Positions 17,390 through 28,352 of a DNA stretch of 64,000 nucleotides are shown here, piece by piece. The notes beneath the pieces are model-generated. The model did no database searches and was not told where the DNA came from. It saw nothing but the letters and a program-made list of their open reading frames with translations. Position numbers and translations under genes: made by a program. Source of the DNA: Sphingobacterium cellulitidis (GTDB taxonomy: Bacteria; Bacteroidota; Bacteroidia; Sphingobacteriales; Sphingobacteriaceae); assembly GCA_002245855.1 (NCBI GenBank), contig NOUX01000005.1, positions 62,001 through 126,000 on the forward strand. Direction: 5' to 3'. Every line of letters begins with the position of its first letter. The first letter of the stretch is position 1.

Positions 17390-17833
17390 TTAGAACGGAT
17401 GATCTGGAGATAGGGAAAGGATATAGGTAAGCATGGCTTCGGTATCGGCTGTAGATAATTTAGGATGTGGTTTCATAATTACAGTACCCCAGGCTCCACT
17501 ACCGCCAAGAATAACCCTTTGGGCCAAGATCTTAATAAATACTTCTTTGCGGGGATACCTACGGTTAATATCTTGAAAAGATGGTCCAAGGACTTTTTTA
17601 TCGGGGCGATGACAGGTATAACAATCAGAATAAGAAAGCAACACTTTACCTTTTTCAATCAAAGCGGAATCAACATCTTCATCCTCACCTGGGATTGCAC
17701 GGATGTAGCTTTCCTTGGAGTTATCGGCAATATCAGGAAGGTTTTGAGCAGTATTAGGATTTCTGTTATTACAGCCAATGAGGCATGATATTACAGGGAT
17801 CAAGAATAAAATATACGCTGATAATTTTTGCAT
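17390..17833 (-). CDS. Class I cytochrome c lipoprotein
   Basis: 147 residues with a lipoprotein signal (lipobox LIGC, Cys21), an acidic linker and one cytochrome c domain. The haem motif is CYTCH (71-75). The core helix is VLGPSFQDINRRY, and the distal methionine is probably the one in VIMKPHP. The ending TDTEAMLTYILSL-like helix (actual TADTEAMLTYILSL) is typical of class I cytochromes. It is probably anchored in a periplasm-facing membrane and carries electrons for the DUF1553/DUF1501 system downstream. The 310-base gap before the next gene suggests its own transcript. Confidence 0.88.
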   Translation of the reverse strand: MQKLSAYILFLIPVISCLIGCNNRNPNTAQNLPDIADNSKESYIRAIPGEDEDVDSALIEKGKVLLSYSDCYTCHRPDKKVLGPSFQDINRRYPRKEVFIKILAQRVILGGSGAWGTVIMKPHPKLSTADTEAMLTYILSLSPDHPF

Positions 17834-18166
17834 CGAAATGATTTGAGAAAAAATTAATGGATCCCCAAAGGATACAGTTTAGCTTATTTGGTTAACCAAT
17901 TTAAGGTTTATTCCACAAAAAAATATCGTTAAATAGAATTTAAAACACAAATAAGCCATCTTTATGCTAATTTAATCCTTAAAAGATATTTAAAGTAAAC
18001 CGCAGTTAAATAAAGCTTAAAGTCATACAAAATAATTTTTACAGTAGGCAAGAAAATACCTCTCCAATTGAATTTTAATATTTTTAATTAAATTTTGTAT
18101 TTTGTACCAATATCAATTTAACATATTATTAAAAATAACCTTAACAAGGTACTTAGAAGACATAAA
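17834..18166. other. Divergent intergenic region with a 12-base palindrome
   Basis: Promoter region between the cytochrome c gene (minus) and the Nudix-type regulator (plus). A perfect palindrome TTGGTTAACCAA (17888-17899) lies about 55 bases before the cytochrome start and could be an operator. The rest is very AT-rich, and no gene is visible. Confidence 0.4.
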
Positions 18167-18880
18167 ATGGAATATTATAAAGATGAACCAAGCTTACTTT
18201 TAGCCGTAGATTGTATAATTTTCGGGTTTGATGGGGATTCTTTGCAGATCCTACTAATTAAGCGTGGTTTTGAACCAGAAATTAATAACTGGAGCTTAAT
18301 GGGTGGTTTTATTCAACCATCGGAAAGTCCTGATGAAGCAGCAGCCCGGATATTAAATAACATAACTGGTTTAGCGAATGTCTATATGGAACAATCAGCA
18401 GTTTTTGGAAAACCTAATAGGGAAAAACATGGATGGGTAGTTTGTATTACCTATTTTGCCTTGATTGACAGCAAAAAATACCAACAAATTCTCTCAGATA
18501 AGTATCAGGCAAATTGGTTTCCGATCACAGATTATCCGAAATTAATCTTTGATCACGTTGAAATGATCAATACTGCCAAAAGGCAATTAAGAAGTAAAGC
18601 AGCCCTATACCCCATCCTATTTGAATTATTACCTGAAAAATTCATCTTACCACAAATTTCAAGTTTATATGAAGCAGTCTATGATATAGTGATTGATAAA
18701 AGAAATTTCAGTCGTAAACTATTATCATCAAACCTGTTGATTAAACTCAATGAAAAGGATAAGGAAAACTCGAAAAAGGGAGCTTTTTACTACATATTAA
18801 ACAAAGAAATCTATAAGGATCAAATCATGTCCTTTTTGAGGTATTTACCAAGTTGGTCGGCGCAAGATCTGGACAAATAA
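18167..18880 (+). CDS. Nudix-domain transcriptional regulator, catalytically degenerate
   Basis: 237 residues: an N-terminal Nudix fold (about 8-140) and a C-terminal winged-helix domain (about 150-230, IYDVVID-like helix and KLLSSNLLIKLNEK). This is the layout of NrtR/AraR-like sugar-responsive regulators of Bacteroidota. The Nudix box begins correctly (G47, E53, R61, G68), but the metal-binding REUxEE core reads R-I-L-N-N-I. All three catalytic glutamates are missing, so it should bind a ligand without hydrolysing it. It stands alone, divergent from the cytochrome c lipoprotein gene. Its target genes are unknown; the palindrome upstream may be an operator. Confidence 0.85.
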   Translation: MEYYKDEPSLLLAVDCIIFGFDGDSLQILLIKRGFEPEINNWSLMGGFIQPSESPDEAAARILNNITGLANVYMEQSAVFGKPNREKHGWVVCITYFALIDSKKYQQILSDKYQANWFPITDYPKLIFDHVEMINTAKRQLRSKAALYPILFELLPEKFILPQISSLYEAVYDIVIDKRNFSRKLLSSNLLIKLNEKDKENSKKGAFYYILNKEIYKDQIMSFLRYLPSWSAQDLDK

Positions 18881-18900
18881 TTTCAGACAGGCAAAAAGAC

Positions 18901-20067
18901 TTAAACCCTGCTTTTTTCCATTCGAGGTTCCTTCAAAGCTGTACTTTCCAATACGCTATTTTTTTCATTCTTACCAACTTCTTCTACCTTATTGTATTCA
19001 GGTATACGGTCTCCCAAAGAGCTTACAAACAATCTTGGAGTGAGTTTCATCATGGAATAATAGATCGCCGCAATAATCGCAATACAAATCAAAGGAATAG
19101 CCCAATAAGCCAAATGTTTCATCCACAAATTATCATAGAATGAAAGATTATAGAAAAAGCCTTTCAACCAATTAATGATAAATACCTCATGGATAACATA
19201 TATGAAAAATGATAAGGAACTAAACCCCGTCAATTTATTCATAAAAGAATAATTATCATTCAAATATACGAATAGGTTAAATGTTGTAATTACTCCAAAT
19301 AAGATAAATATCCTGACAAAGTACTCATGGGAAGGTTCAGGATTATATTTTAGTGCCGTAAAAAGGAAAACAATTGCAAGGATGAAAGCTGGAATTTTGA
19401 GTTGATAAAATAACTGTAGCATATTTTTTTTCTCCAGGGAGAAATATGCCCCTAAACTAAAGAAGAAAATTGCGGTCAAGCTGAAACCAGGAATATCTTT
19501 ACCAATCTGTGTTAAATATAGAATTGCCAGCAAAATAACGCCATAATGCTTCAAGTATTTGATAAAATACAATATCAAGGGTGAAATAAGAATCATGCAA
19601 ATCAGGTCTCTGACAAACCACAAGGGGAAGTTCCAGGGTCCTGACCAAAACATATAGAGAAGGGAGCTTTCTTTCAATGTGGCAAATTCTGGTTCAGCAG
19701 ATAAACCCATCGAAATAAAAATTTTATTTTTGAATATAAAGGCCAGGAATGCAATGGAATTCCAAATCAAATAAGGTTTCAACAATGTTCTGAAACGACT
19801 TTTATACTGCCTTTTCAAGAAGGAGCGCATATCCCCAGCATAGTGTTTGAAAAAATAATAGCCGGACACTAAAAAGTAGCATCTTACAGAGAGTTTGGCG
19901 ACATGATGTGAGAACATCTCAGAGCCCAACACAAAAAAATCATCCCCAATAAAGCTGAAATTAACTTTTTCTAGGGTAAATGGCACTAAATGCGCAATCA
20001 CTACCAAATAAATTAATGGTAGTCTCATTGTGTCGATTACTTTCGACAACCTAGCATCTTGATTCAC
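18901..20067 (-). CDS. Acyltransferase-3 family membrane protein (copy 1)
   Basis: 388 residues with about ten membrane helices. The N-terminal RLSKVIDTMRLPLIYLVVIAH carries the R and H of the acyltransferase-3 active-site pattern, followed by FLVSGYYFF and WFVRDLICMILISPLIL. Such integral membrane enzymes move acyl groups onto extracellular sugars or lipids (O-acetylation of polysaccharide, lipid A or peptidoglycan). It is closely related to the gene at 20332-21456, which lies upstream in the same direction across 264 bases. The basic cytosolic tail differs between the two. The substrate cannot be told from the sequence. Confidence 0.85.
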   Translation of the reverse strand: MNQDARLSKVIDTMRLPLIYLVVIAHLVPFTLEKVNFSFIGDDFFVLGSEMFSHHVAKLSVRCYFLVSGYYFFKHYAGDMRSFLKRQYKSRFRTLLKPYLIWNSIAFLAFIFKNKIFISMGLSAEPEFATLKESSLLYMFWSGPWNFPLWFVRDLICMILISPLILYFIKYLKHYGVILLAILYLTQIGKDIPGFSLTAIFFFSLGAYFSLEKKNMLQLFYQLKIPAFILAIVFLFTALKYNPEPSHEYFVRIFILFGVITTFNLFVYLNDNYSFMNKLTGFSSLSFFIYVIHEVFIINWLKGFFYNLSFYDNLWMKHLAYWAIPLICIAIIAAIYYSMMKLTPRLFVSSLGDRIPEYNKVEEVGKNEKNSVLESTALKEPRMEKSRV

Positions 20068-20331
20068 AAACTGTTAACTTTAATTATGAATTAATTCAAG
20101 GATAAGCCTTAAATCAAATTCCGATCTGTAATTATTGGTTATAAAGCCTTAAGAGCAACATTTAGTATAATAATTACAAAATTTATTATAAACAATGTTA
20201 ACAATATAAATTTTATTATTAAACTATTTTTTATTTATTAAATTATATTGTGAAGTTAAAATAGCAACACAAGCCCTTGAGAATCAAGATGATAGCTGAT
20301 TCAATTCAAATAAAGAGGAGAAAATTGAGAA

Positions 20332-21456
20332 TTAATCTGTTTTAATATGTAAGGTTTCCACTACATGAGGTTGATTAATTTTATTAAATTTTGGGGTTCT
20401 TCCACCTAATGAGAATACAAATATCTTTGGGATCACTTTCATTAAAGCATAATAGAGTGCACAGCAAACCAAAACACATAGAAAAGGAATAATCAAATAG
20501 GCATAGAAGCGTTCCCAACCAGTTTGAAATAAGTGCTGATTATAAAAGAACCCTTTTATCCATTCAATTATATAAATTTCATGGACGACATAGATAAAAA
20601 AGGTCAGGGAACTAAATCCAGTAAGTCGATTCATAGACTTGAATCTATCGTTCAGAAAGGCAAATAAATTAAATACAGAAATGACACCAGACATAATAAA
20701 AACGCGAAGGTAATATTCGTGGATATCGGAGCCACTGGCTTTGAGGGAAAGAGCCAAGAAAATCAAAGTAATGAGTAATGCTGGAATTTTTATTTTATTA
20801 AAAAACTGTAGGAGGTCTTTCTTTTCCAGGGAGAAATATGCTCCAAAACTAAAAAAGAAAAGTGCTGTACTACTGAATCCAGGCAATGGATCATCAAGAC
20901 AAGAGAAGTAAAAAATCCCAAAGGCAATTAAACTATAAATTTTCAAATACCGGATGGCATAAAAAATTAAAGGTGAGATAAGAATCATACAGATTAAGTC
21001 TCTTAAATACCATAATGGGAAGTTAATAGGTACTAACCAAAAGTGTTTGATGAAATTTCCATTAAATAAATTGGCATAATCCTCATCGGTACTGCCACCT
21101 AATTTTTGGAAAAGGTAATTTTTGGAGAGAACGGCTAGAATCGCCAATACATTCCAGATAATATAAGGCTGGACGATTGTTTTTAAACGGCTTTTGAATT
21201 GTTTTCTAAAGAATTCCATCAAACTTCCAGCATACTTATTAAAGAAATAAAATCCAGAAACCAGAAAATAACATCGTACAGAAAATTTTGCAATATGGTG
21301 TGAAAACATCTCAGAGACCAACACAAAGACGTGATTCGCCGAAAAAGAAAACTTAATCAGTGGGTATGAGAATGGGGCGATGTGAGCAATAACCACCAAG
21401 AAGATTAATGGCAATCGCATTGTGTCGATTACTTTCGACAACCTCTCATTATTCAT
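20332..21456 (-). CDS. Acyltransferase-3 family membrane protein (copy 2)
   Basis: 374 residues and the same architecture as the neighbouring copy: MNNERLSKVIDTMRLPLIF start, His in VVIAH, FLVSGFYFF, WYLRDLICMILISPLIF, and ten helices. A stretch of 27 bases covering the first codons is identical in both genes (20026-20052 and 21418-21444 regions). This points to a recent duplication or gene conversion. The divergence is highest in the loops between helices and in the C-terminal tail. The two may modify different acceptors or act as paired subunits. The gap between them (20068-20331) is AT-rich and holds no gene. Confidence 0.85.
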   Translation of the reverse strand: MNNERLSKVIDTMRLPLIFLVVIAHIAPFSYPLIKFSFSANHVFVLVSEMFSHHIAKFSVRCYFLVSGFYFFNKYAGSLMEFFRKQFKSRLKTIVQPYIIWNVLAILAVLSKNYLFQKLGGSTDEDYANLFNGNFIKHFWLVPINFPLWYLRDLICMILISPLIFYAIRYLKIYSLIAFGIFYFSCLDDPLPGFSSTALFFFSFGAYFSLEKKDLLQFFNKIKIPALLITLIFLALSLKASGSDIHEYYLRVFIMSGVISVFNLFAFLNDRFKSMNRLTGFSSLTFFIYVVHEIYIIEWIKGFFYNQHLFQTGWERFYAYLIIPFLCVLVCCALYYALMKVIPKIFVFSLGGRTPKFNKINQPHVVETLHIKTD

Positions 21457-21644
21457 TTATTAGAATTGCTAATAATTGTGTGAAATAAAAAATACTATAA
21501 TAGCAGAAATTGGTTTGATATCACTTACAACACCTACGTTACTAAGCCTTTCGCTAATAGTGAGTCAATATTAAAAAATTCTTTAGAATAATAAATTAGG
21601 CTTTTTATTATAAAGTTGAATTTGTCGATTAAATCATACAAAAA

Positions 21645-23951
21645 TTAAAATCCGAGTTTAGAAAATATGCTAGGCTTCTTCCAGGTTTGTTTAAAATGCT
21701 CAGCAATAGGATTATGATCATCATAAGAAAGGATGTAGTCTAAAATCTTATGGGCTTCTTTGAGATAACCTTGTTGATAATTAACATGGGCTTTTGCCAA
21801 TAAAACCTCTTCAGATAAACTATCGTAAGCCCATTCTTCCTGTTCATAAATTTCTTGAAAACGCGCTACCAACCCATTTACTTGTGGCAGGTCATTTAAT
21901 TTATCATACAGTTTAACCCCATAGCTTAACCAGAGCACATATTCGCTGGCTTCCATCGCTTCAAAACAGAATTGGTTATACTCCGTAAACATGGCAGCAC
22001 CTTCGCGGAATTGGGTTGTCAAATAATGGCTTTTCACAATCAGATAGATGGTCTTGGCCTTATCAAAATCATTCAGGAGGAAGGACTGTTTATTTTCGAG
22101 GTACAATCGGGCAGCAGAATTCACATGTTCATAATCTTCCAATTCATTATAGGCCTGCATTAGGTTATATTGAGGATTAGCCTCATCAGGATATTTTGAA
22201 GCAAGACTTAAATAATAATCTCGGCGTTCATATGGGGATTTATGTTCATACTCATGATACAGTACTCCTTCAACAGTATTTTTGGCGGCTTCAAAGTCCC
22301 TAAAATCATAATCCGAAATATCAGGGTTCTCTTGATAATGTTCATAGATTTCAAACAACAATTCCTGCGCTTCAGATTTGATATCCTCGGAGAGTTCTAA
22401 TTTATGATTTACAACGACTAAATCTGCTTTATGCTGTAAATGCCTATAGAATGACGCCGTAAACTCGTCGTAGATTCCGAAGTAGATTTCCAATTCTTTT
22501 TGCGCAGCCGAGAAGTCTTCATTTTTTATCAAAGCATCAATTAGGGTATGATGCAATTCCGGAAACTCAGAATGAAGCAAACCTTCTTCACATACAGTGA
22601 TGGCCATCGGATAATTCCCAAGAGTTGAGTACACAATTGCTAAATTATTACAGCACATTGCCCAACAATGCTCATCCCCATAAAAATCACTTTCAAATTC
22701 AAAATCTTCAAAATATCTTCGGAATGCATCGAAGGAATATTGGTACAAGCGAACATCAAGACTACGCAAGGAATCTTTGATAGCATCTTCGGCCATATTT
22801 CTCAGAAAATCATCTAGATTCACTCCTTCATTGTATATGTCTCGAGGCAAGCTATTAAAAACTGGGATATCTTGTTCCACGAGACCTGTTGATAGGAATT
22901 GGGATTCCACCATACGTCTCCAAGAGGTAACATCTGGATTTATTGCCACGGCTTGTTTCAATAGCAAATATGCTTCATCAAAATCGCCCATTTCATACAA
23001 GTAAGTACCTGCAAAATGATGTGCCGCAAAATTATTTGGATACTTATCCTTGATTTCAAGACCATGCTTATAATAATAATCTTCAGGAAGGCCTAAGGCT
23101 TCAAAATAATTCCGTTCAATTATCAATTGAAAATAGAAGACACTGGCATTTTGATAGCCCATATCAATTTGTTCCCTAAAGCGATGATGCCATTTAATAA
23201 ATCCTTCTAGTATTTCAGGTTCATGATTATCACCTTTTATCAGCTTTAAGAGAACCTTGAGGGAAACATCAAGGGCAGCCCCATCGAAGGCAATTTCAGC
23301 CAAATTCAAGTAATCAATATCCAAAGGACTGACAAATCTATAGATGCCCTTGTCGATCAATTCGATTAGATCCGCCTTACTCACCTGATTCGTTCTGTCC
23401 AACAAATAGACCTTCTTTACCCAACAAATGGAGACATTTCGATCCCTTAACTCGCGACTATCTTTAAACTCCTCTTCAAAGAAAGCTATTGCTTCATCCA
23501 GACTTCTTAATAAAGATTCATCATTCTTTAAGATTTCATAAATCTTAATTTCAAACTCCAAACCATACACCTTATTCAGGTTATCGTTTTTTAGTCTATT
23601 GGCATAATCTAAGAATTCGTCTTTATTATCTTCCCGGAGATGTTTCTTGGGCTTTGCTATCTCTTCCAATACATATTGATTACCGAGTTGATAATTCAAC
23701 AGATTGTACATAACCCGAGGATTATTGGGTTCATATTTTAATACTCTCTTCAGATATGGGATGACATACTCTTGAATTGCAATATATGCAGATTCATGAC
23801 CTTCTTCAATAGCTCGGTCATGATATGCAATAGCCATGAGAAATAAAACATCTGTGTCGGTAGGATGATCTAACAGATATTCTTCGCCTTGACTAATACA
23901 TAAATCCAATTCACCTGCATAAAATAATTGCTCTAATTCTTCGTATTTCAT
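21645..23951 (-). CDS. Large TPR-repeat protein of unknown function
   Basis: 768 residues with no signal peptide or membrane helix, so probably cytosolic. Helical pairs of about 34 residues recur along its length, with TPR signatures such as AHHFAGTYLYEMGDFDEAYLLLKQAVAINPD (central), NNLAIVYSTLGNYPMAITVCEEG and AHVNYQQGYLKEAHKIL near the end. It is very acidic. TPR proteins act as scaffolds for protein contacts; no enzymatic domain is visible. It stands as a single gene with AT-rich flanks, and its neighbours give no hint about its partners. Confidence 0.75.
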   Translation of the reverse strand: MKYEELEQLFYAGELDLCISQGEEYLLDHPTDTDVLFLMAIAYHDRAIEEGHESAYIAIQEYVIPYLKRVLKYEPNNPRVMYNLLNYQLGNQYVLEEIAKPKKHLREDNKDEFLDYANRLKNDNLNKVYGLEFEIKIYEILKNDESLLRSLDEAIAFFEEEFKDSRELRDRNVSICWVKKVYLLDRTNQVSKADLIELIDKGIYRFVSPLDIDYLNLAEIAFDGAALDVSLKVLLKLIKGDNHEPEILEGFIKWHHRFREQIDMGYQNASVFYFQLIIERNYFEALGLPEDYYYKHGLEIKDKYPNNFAAHHFAGTYLYEMGDFDEAYLLLKQAVAINPDVTSWRRMVESQFLSTGLVEQDIPVFNSLPRDIYNEGVNLDDFLRNMAEDAIKDSLRSLDVRLYQYSFDAFRRYFEDFEFESDFYGDEHCWAMCCNNLAIVYSTLGNYPMAITVCEEGLLHSEFPELHHTLIDALIKNEDFSAAQKELEIYFGIYDEFTASFYRHLQHKADLVVVNHKLELSEDIKSEAQELLFEIYEHYQENPDISDYDFRDFEAAKNTVEGVLYHEYEHKSPYERRDYYLSLASKYPDEANPQYNLMQAYNELEDYEHVNSAARLYLENKQSFLLNDFDKAKTIYLIVKSHYLTTQFREGAAMFTEYNQFCFEAMEASEYVLWLSYGVKLYDKLNDLPQVNGLVARFQEIYEQEEWAYDSLSEEVLLAKAHVNYQQGYLKEAHKILDYILSYDDHNPIAEHFKQTWKKPSIFSKLGF

Positions 23952-24164
23952 CGAGTATAAGTTTAAGCTATCAGCACTTAATTTAATTTATAATTGATTC
24001 TTACAGCAAAATACAAAAGTTAATGTTCATTTGTAATAACCTTAACATTTTAATAATATCAATTTTCTTGTTAAGAAGAGTTTATAAACAACATTAGTTT
24101 TACAACTCATTCATATCCAACAGGATTTTATTAAATTAGGTCTTATAAGATTTATTGCAAAAAA

Positions 24165-24545
24165 ATGAAAGATAGAGCTGAAATAATTAAAAATTATATT
24201 GAAGGTTACAATCGGTTTAATGTTGAGCAGATGATTGCAGATTTGGATGATAATTTAATTTTTGAGAATATATCAAACGGGAAGATTACGGACTCCCTTG
24301 AGGGTAAGGATGCATTTTCAGAACAGGCAGAGCAAGCAAAATCTTTTTTCTCGGAGCGAGAGCAAACTATCACCTCCATGGAACATTTTGAAAACTATTC
24401 GGAGGTAAATATAGATTATGAGGCAACCTTAGCCATCGAGTTTTCAGAAGAATTAAAAATTGGAGACAAGATTAGGATGAAGGGACATTCAATCTTTGAA
24501 TTTAATCCTGAAAATAAAATAACAGTGATTAAAGATTTCAGTTAA
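24165..24545 (+). CDS. SnoaL/NTF2-like protein
   Basis: 126 residues from ATG 24165. The order fits an NTF2-like cone fold: a first helix I-I-K-N-Y-I-E-G-Y-N-R-F, then Q-M-I-A-D-L-D-D-N-L-I-F-E-N, a middle helix and long paired strands (NIDYEATLAIEF, MKGHSIFEFN). The ending KITVIKDFS resembles the last strand of SnoaL-like proteins. These bind small hydrophobic ligands or act as isomerases; the ligand here is unknown. It is transcribed towards the aldo/keto reductase gene, and a strong shared hairpin separates them. Confidence 0.7.
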   Translation: MKDRAEIIKNYIEGYNRFNVEQMIADLDDNLIFENISNGKITDSLEGKDAFSEQAEQAKSFFSEREQTITSMEHFENYSEVNIDYEATLAIEFSEELKIGDKIRMKGHSIFEFNPENKITVIKDFS

Positions 24546-24546
24546 A

Positions 24547-24583
24547 TTGAAAGTTATTTCCACTTTCTGGAAATAACTTTCAA
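24547..24583. terminator. Bidirectional terminator between convergent genes
   Basis: A perfect 16-base stem (TTGAAAGTTATTTCCA / TGGAAATAACTTTCAA) with a five-base loop lies two bases after the NTF2-like gene and 14 bases before the end of the reductase gene. Confidence 0.75.
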
Positions 24584-24596
24584 TCTTAACCATGCT

Positions 24597-25580
24597 TTAA
24601 AATGCATCTACTACAGCATTTATGAATTCGATTTCCTGTTCAGTTAGAAGAATATCCATTGCTTTGGCATTTTGCACGGATTGCTCGGCATTTCTTGCAC
24701 CAGCAAGGGCAATGGTAATACCAGGTCTTTCAACGGTCCAACGTAATACTAATTGAGCGAGAGTAACCCCTTTATCATCTGCCAAAGGTTTAATTCTTTC
24801 AAGAAGAACATTCGTACGTTCAATAAAGTCCGGTTGAAAATGGGGATGTTTTGCTCGATGGTCCCCTTCTTGAAATTGATGGCCAACATGGATTTTTCCT
24901 GTTAAGAGTCCTCTTTCTAAAGGGCTATAGGCTAAGACTGCTTTATTATGTTTTATACAGTAAGGAATGGTTTCTTCTTCCACGTCTCGATTAACCATGC
25001 TAAATGGAATTTGATTTGAAACCAATGGCAAGGTTTTTTCAGCTTCTGCCATCAGTTGAGCATTATAATTACATACCCCTGCATATCTTATTTTTCCTTG
25101 TTCAATAAGTTGGGCTACGGCTTCAAAAGTTTCATCCAGAGGAGTTGTAGAATCTGGCCAGTGAATTTGGTATAAATCAATATAATCAGTACCTAATCTT
25201 TTTAAACTTTGCTCACATTCATGAATAATGCTTTCTTTACCGGCGAATTTGAAGATTTCAATATCCTCACCATTGTTCATTTTACTATGGAAGGCGAAAT
25301 CACCTTGAGCAAGATCCCACCGCATTCCGAATTTTGTCAGGATTTGGGTTTTATCACGAGGTATGTCTTTTAGAGCCTCTCCTACAATCTCTTCACTGGT
25401 TCCTTGACCATAAATTGGGGCAGTATCAATTGAAGTTACTCCAACTTCATAAGCAGCAATAATCGCTTCGACTGCATCTTTACGATCTGTAGAACCCCAC
25501 ATCCAACCGCCTGCAGCCCAAGCACCAAAAGTTATGACGGAAGCATTAATTTCACTATCTCCTAAATATCTATATTCCAT
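24597..25580 (-). CDS. Aldo/keto reductase
   Basis: 327 residues forming a TIM barrel of the AKR family. The catalytic tetrad is visible: Asp in SIDTAP, Tyr in IYGQGTSEE, Lys in ILTKFG and His in YQIHWPD. The NADPH-binding C-terminal part reads TVERPGITIALAGARNAEQ. It reduces aldehydes or ketones in the cytosol; its substrate is not evident. It resembles the general stress/YhdN-like class. The gene stands alone between two hairpin-bounded or AT-rich gaps. Confidence 0.9.
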   Translation of the reverse strand: MEYRYLGDSEINASVITFGAWAAGGWMWGSTDRKDAVEAIIAAYEVGVTSIDTAPIYGQGTSEEIVGEALKDIPRDKTQILTKFGMRWDLAQGDFAFHSKMNNGEDIEIFKFAGKESIIHECEQSLKRLGTDYIDLYQIHWPDSTTPLDETFEAVAQLIEQGKIRYAGVCNYNAQLMAEAEKTLPLVSNQIPFSMVNRDVEEETIPYCIKHNKAVLAYSPLERGLLTGKIHVGHQFQEGDHRAKHPHFQPDFIERTNVLLERIKPLADDKGVTLAQLVLRWTVERPGITIALAGARNAEQSVQNAKAMDILLTEQEIEFINAVVDAF

Positions 25581-25669
25581 GATAAATAAATTTTATTGAA
25601 ACCTATAAGGTTGTTTTTTCAAATGTTTATTACTCTAAATAACAGTGTATTAACTAAAAAAGTTTAAGA

Positions 25670-26473
25670 TTATTCATTTTTATTGCCACTATAAATTTCA
25701 TTGAGCATGGCATATAATTCTGGGTGGTCTTCAGCTAAAAGCTTAGGTTTTTGAAAAAAATATTCGGACACAACGGCTAGAAATTCAGCTGGATTTGTGG
25801 CTGCATAATCACGGATATCCGATTTATCCCTTCGGATAGCAGAAATGGTTTCGTGCATTTCTTCTAGCCAAGGCTGGATTAAATTTTTAGGAATTAGATA
25901 TTCTGGAACACCATCCACATCCCCATCCGCTTTATCTATTAAATGGACAAATTCATGAATTGCTGTATTGCTTTCACCATTTTGATTGAAGCCAGCCATA
26001 AGTGCTGATAAAGATAAAATCATCTTTCGATGCATAGCCCCATCTCCTACCATTCCCAAAATATTTCTTTTTTCATCTTCCGTATTATACTTTTCATTGA
26101 AAGTCCCGGGGTAGACCAGCACCTCATCTAAATTCTCATAGGACCAGTTTTCGAAATGAAATAAAGGGATGGTAGCACTGGCGGCAATTAATATTCTATG
26201 TTCATCGTTTATGACAGCACCTTTTTCAGGAGAAATTTTAGTGGTCGACAAAAAATAAGATACACGGTTGATAAATTTTTCTTGTTGAGCGGGGTCCAAT
26301 TGCTTGAAAAAATTCACCTTTTCCAGAAGGACATTTTTGAATTCAGGAGGATCAGGAATTACTTTGTTGACAATCTTTTTGTTGCCCACCTTTTTCCAGA
26401 TATAAATACTTAAAATAATCCCTAGCACAAAGATAATGAGGAGTACGATAATGTTGTAAGTGTCCATATACAC
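25670..26473 (-). CDS. Zinc-dependent M90/MtfA-like peptidase
   Basis: 267 residues with one N-terminal membrane helix (NIIVLLIIFVLGIILSIYIW) and a cytosolic or periplasmic M90 domain. The zinc motif HEFVH is at 173-177, and the downstream NPAEFLAVVSEYFF segment supplies the third ligand and second helix of the MtfA family. MtfA of E. coli binds the regulator Mlc and has aminopeptidase activity; unlike it, this protein has a membrane anchor. The function in Bacteroidota is not established. The start at 26473 (MYMDTYN) or 26467 is equally possible. Confidence 0.82.
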   Translation of the reverse strand: MYMDTYNIIVLLIIFVLGIILSIYIWKKVGNKKIVNKVIPDPPEFKNVLLEKVNFFKQLDPAQQEKFINRVSYFLSTTKISPEKGAVINDEHRILIAASATIPLFHFENWSYENLDEVLVYPGTFNEKYNTEDEKRNILGMVGDGAMHRKMILSLSALMAGFNQNGESNTAIHEFVHLIDKADGDVDGVPEYLIPKNLIQPWLEEMHETISAIRRDKSDIRDYAATNPAEFLAVVSEYFFQKPKLLAEDHPELYAMLNEIYSGNKNE

Positions 26474-26569
26474 AGAATAGATTAGCTCTTAAACTAAGAT
26501 ACAAATTATGTGAGCATGTTTGTAAAATCAGAGGAAATCGAAAGGGATTTCAGAAAAAATAGACACAAA

Positions 26570-26599
26570 AAAAGAGCTATTCTCATGAATAGCTCTTTT
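26570..26599 (-). terminator. Terminator of the groES-groEL operon
   Basis: A perfect 13-base stem AAAAGAGCTATTC / GAATAGCTCTTTT with a TCAT loop lies about 20 bases beyond the groEL stop, with A/T runs on both sides. Confidence 0.85.
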
Positions 26600-26618
26600 A
26601 ATATTTTGAGGGGAAATT

Positions 26619-28316
<1,698 letters not shown>

Positions 28317-28352
28317 CTACTGTATTTTTTAAATTTTATTGTTGATTATAAA

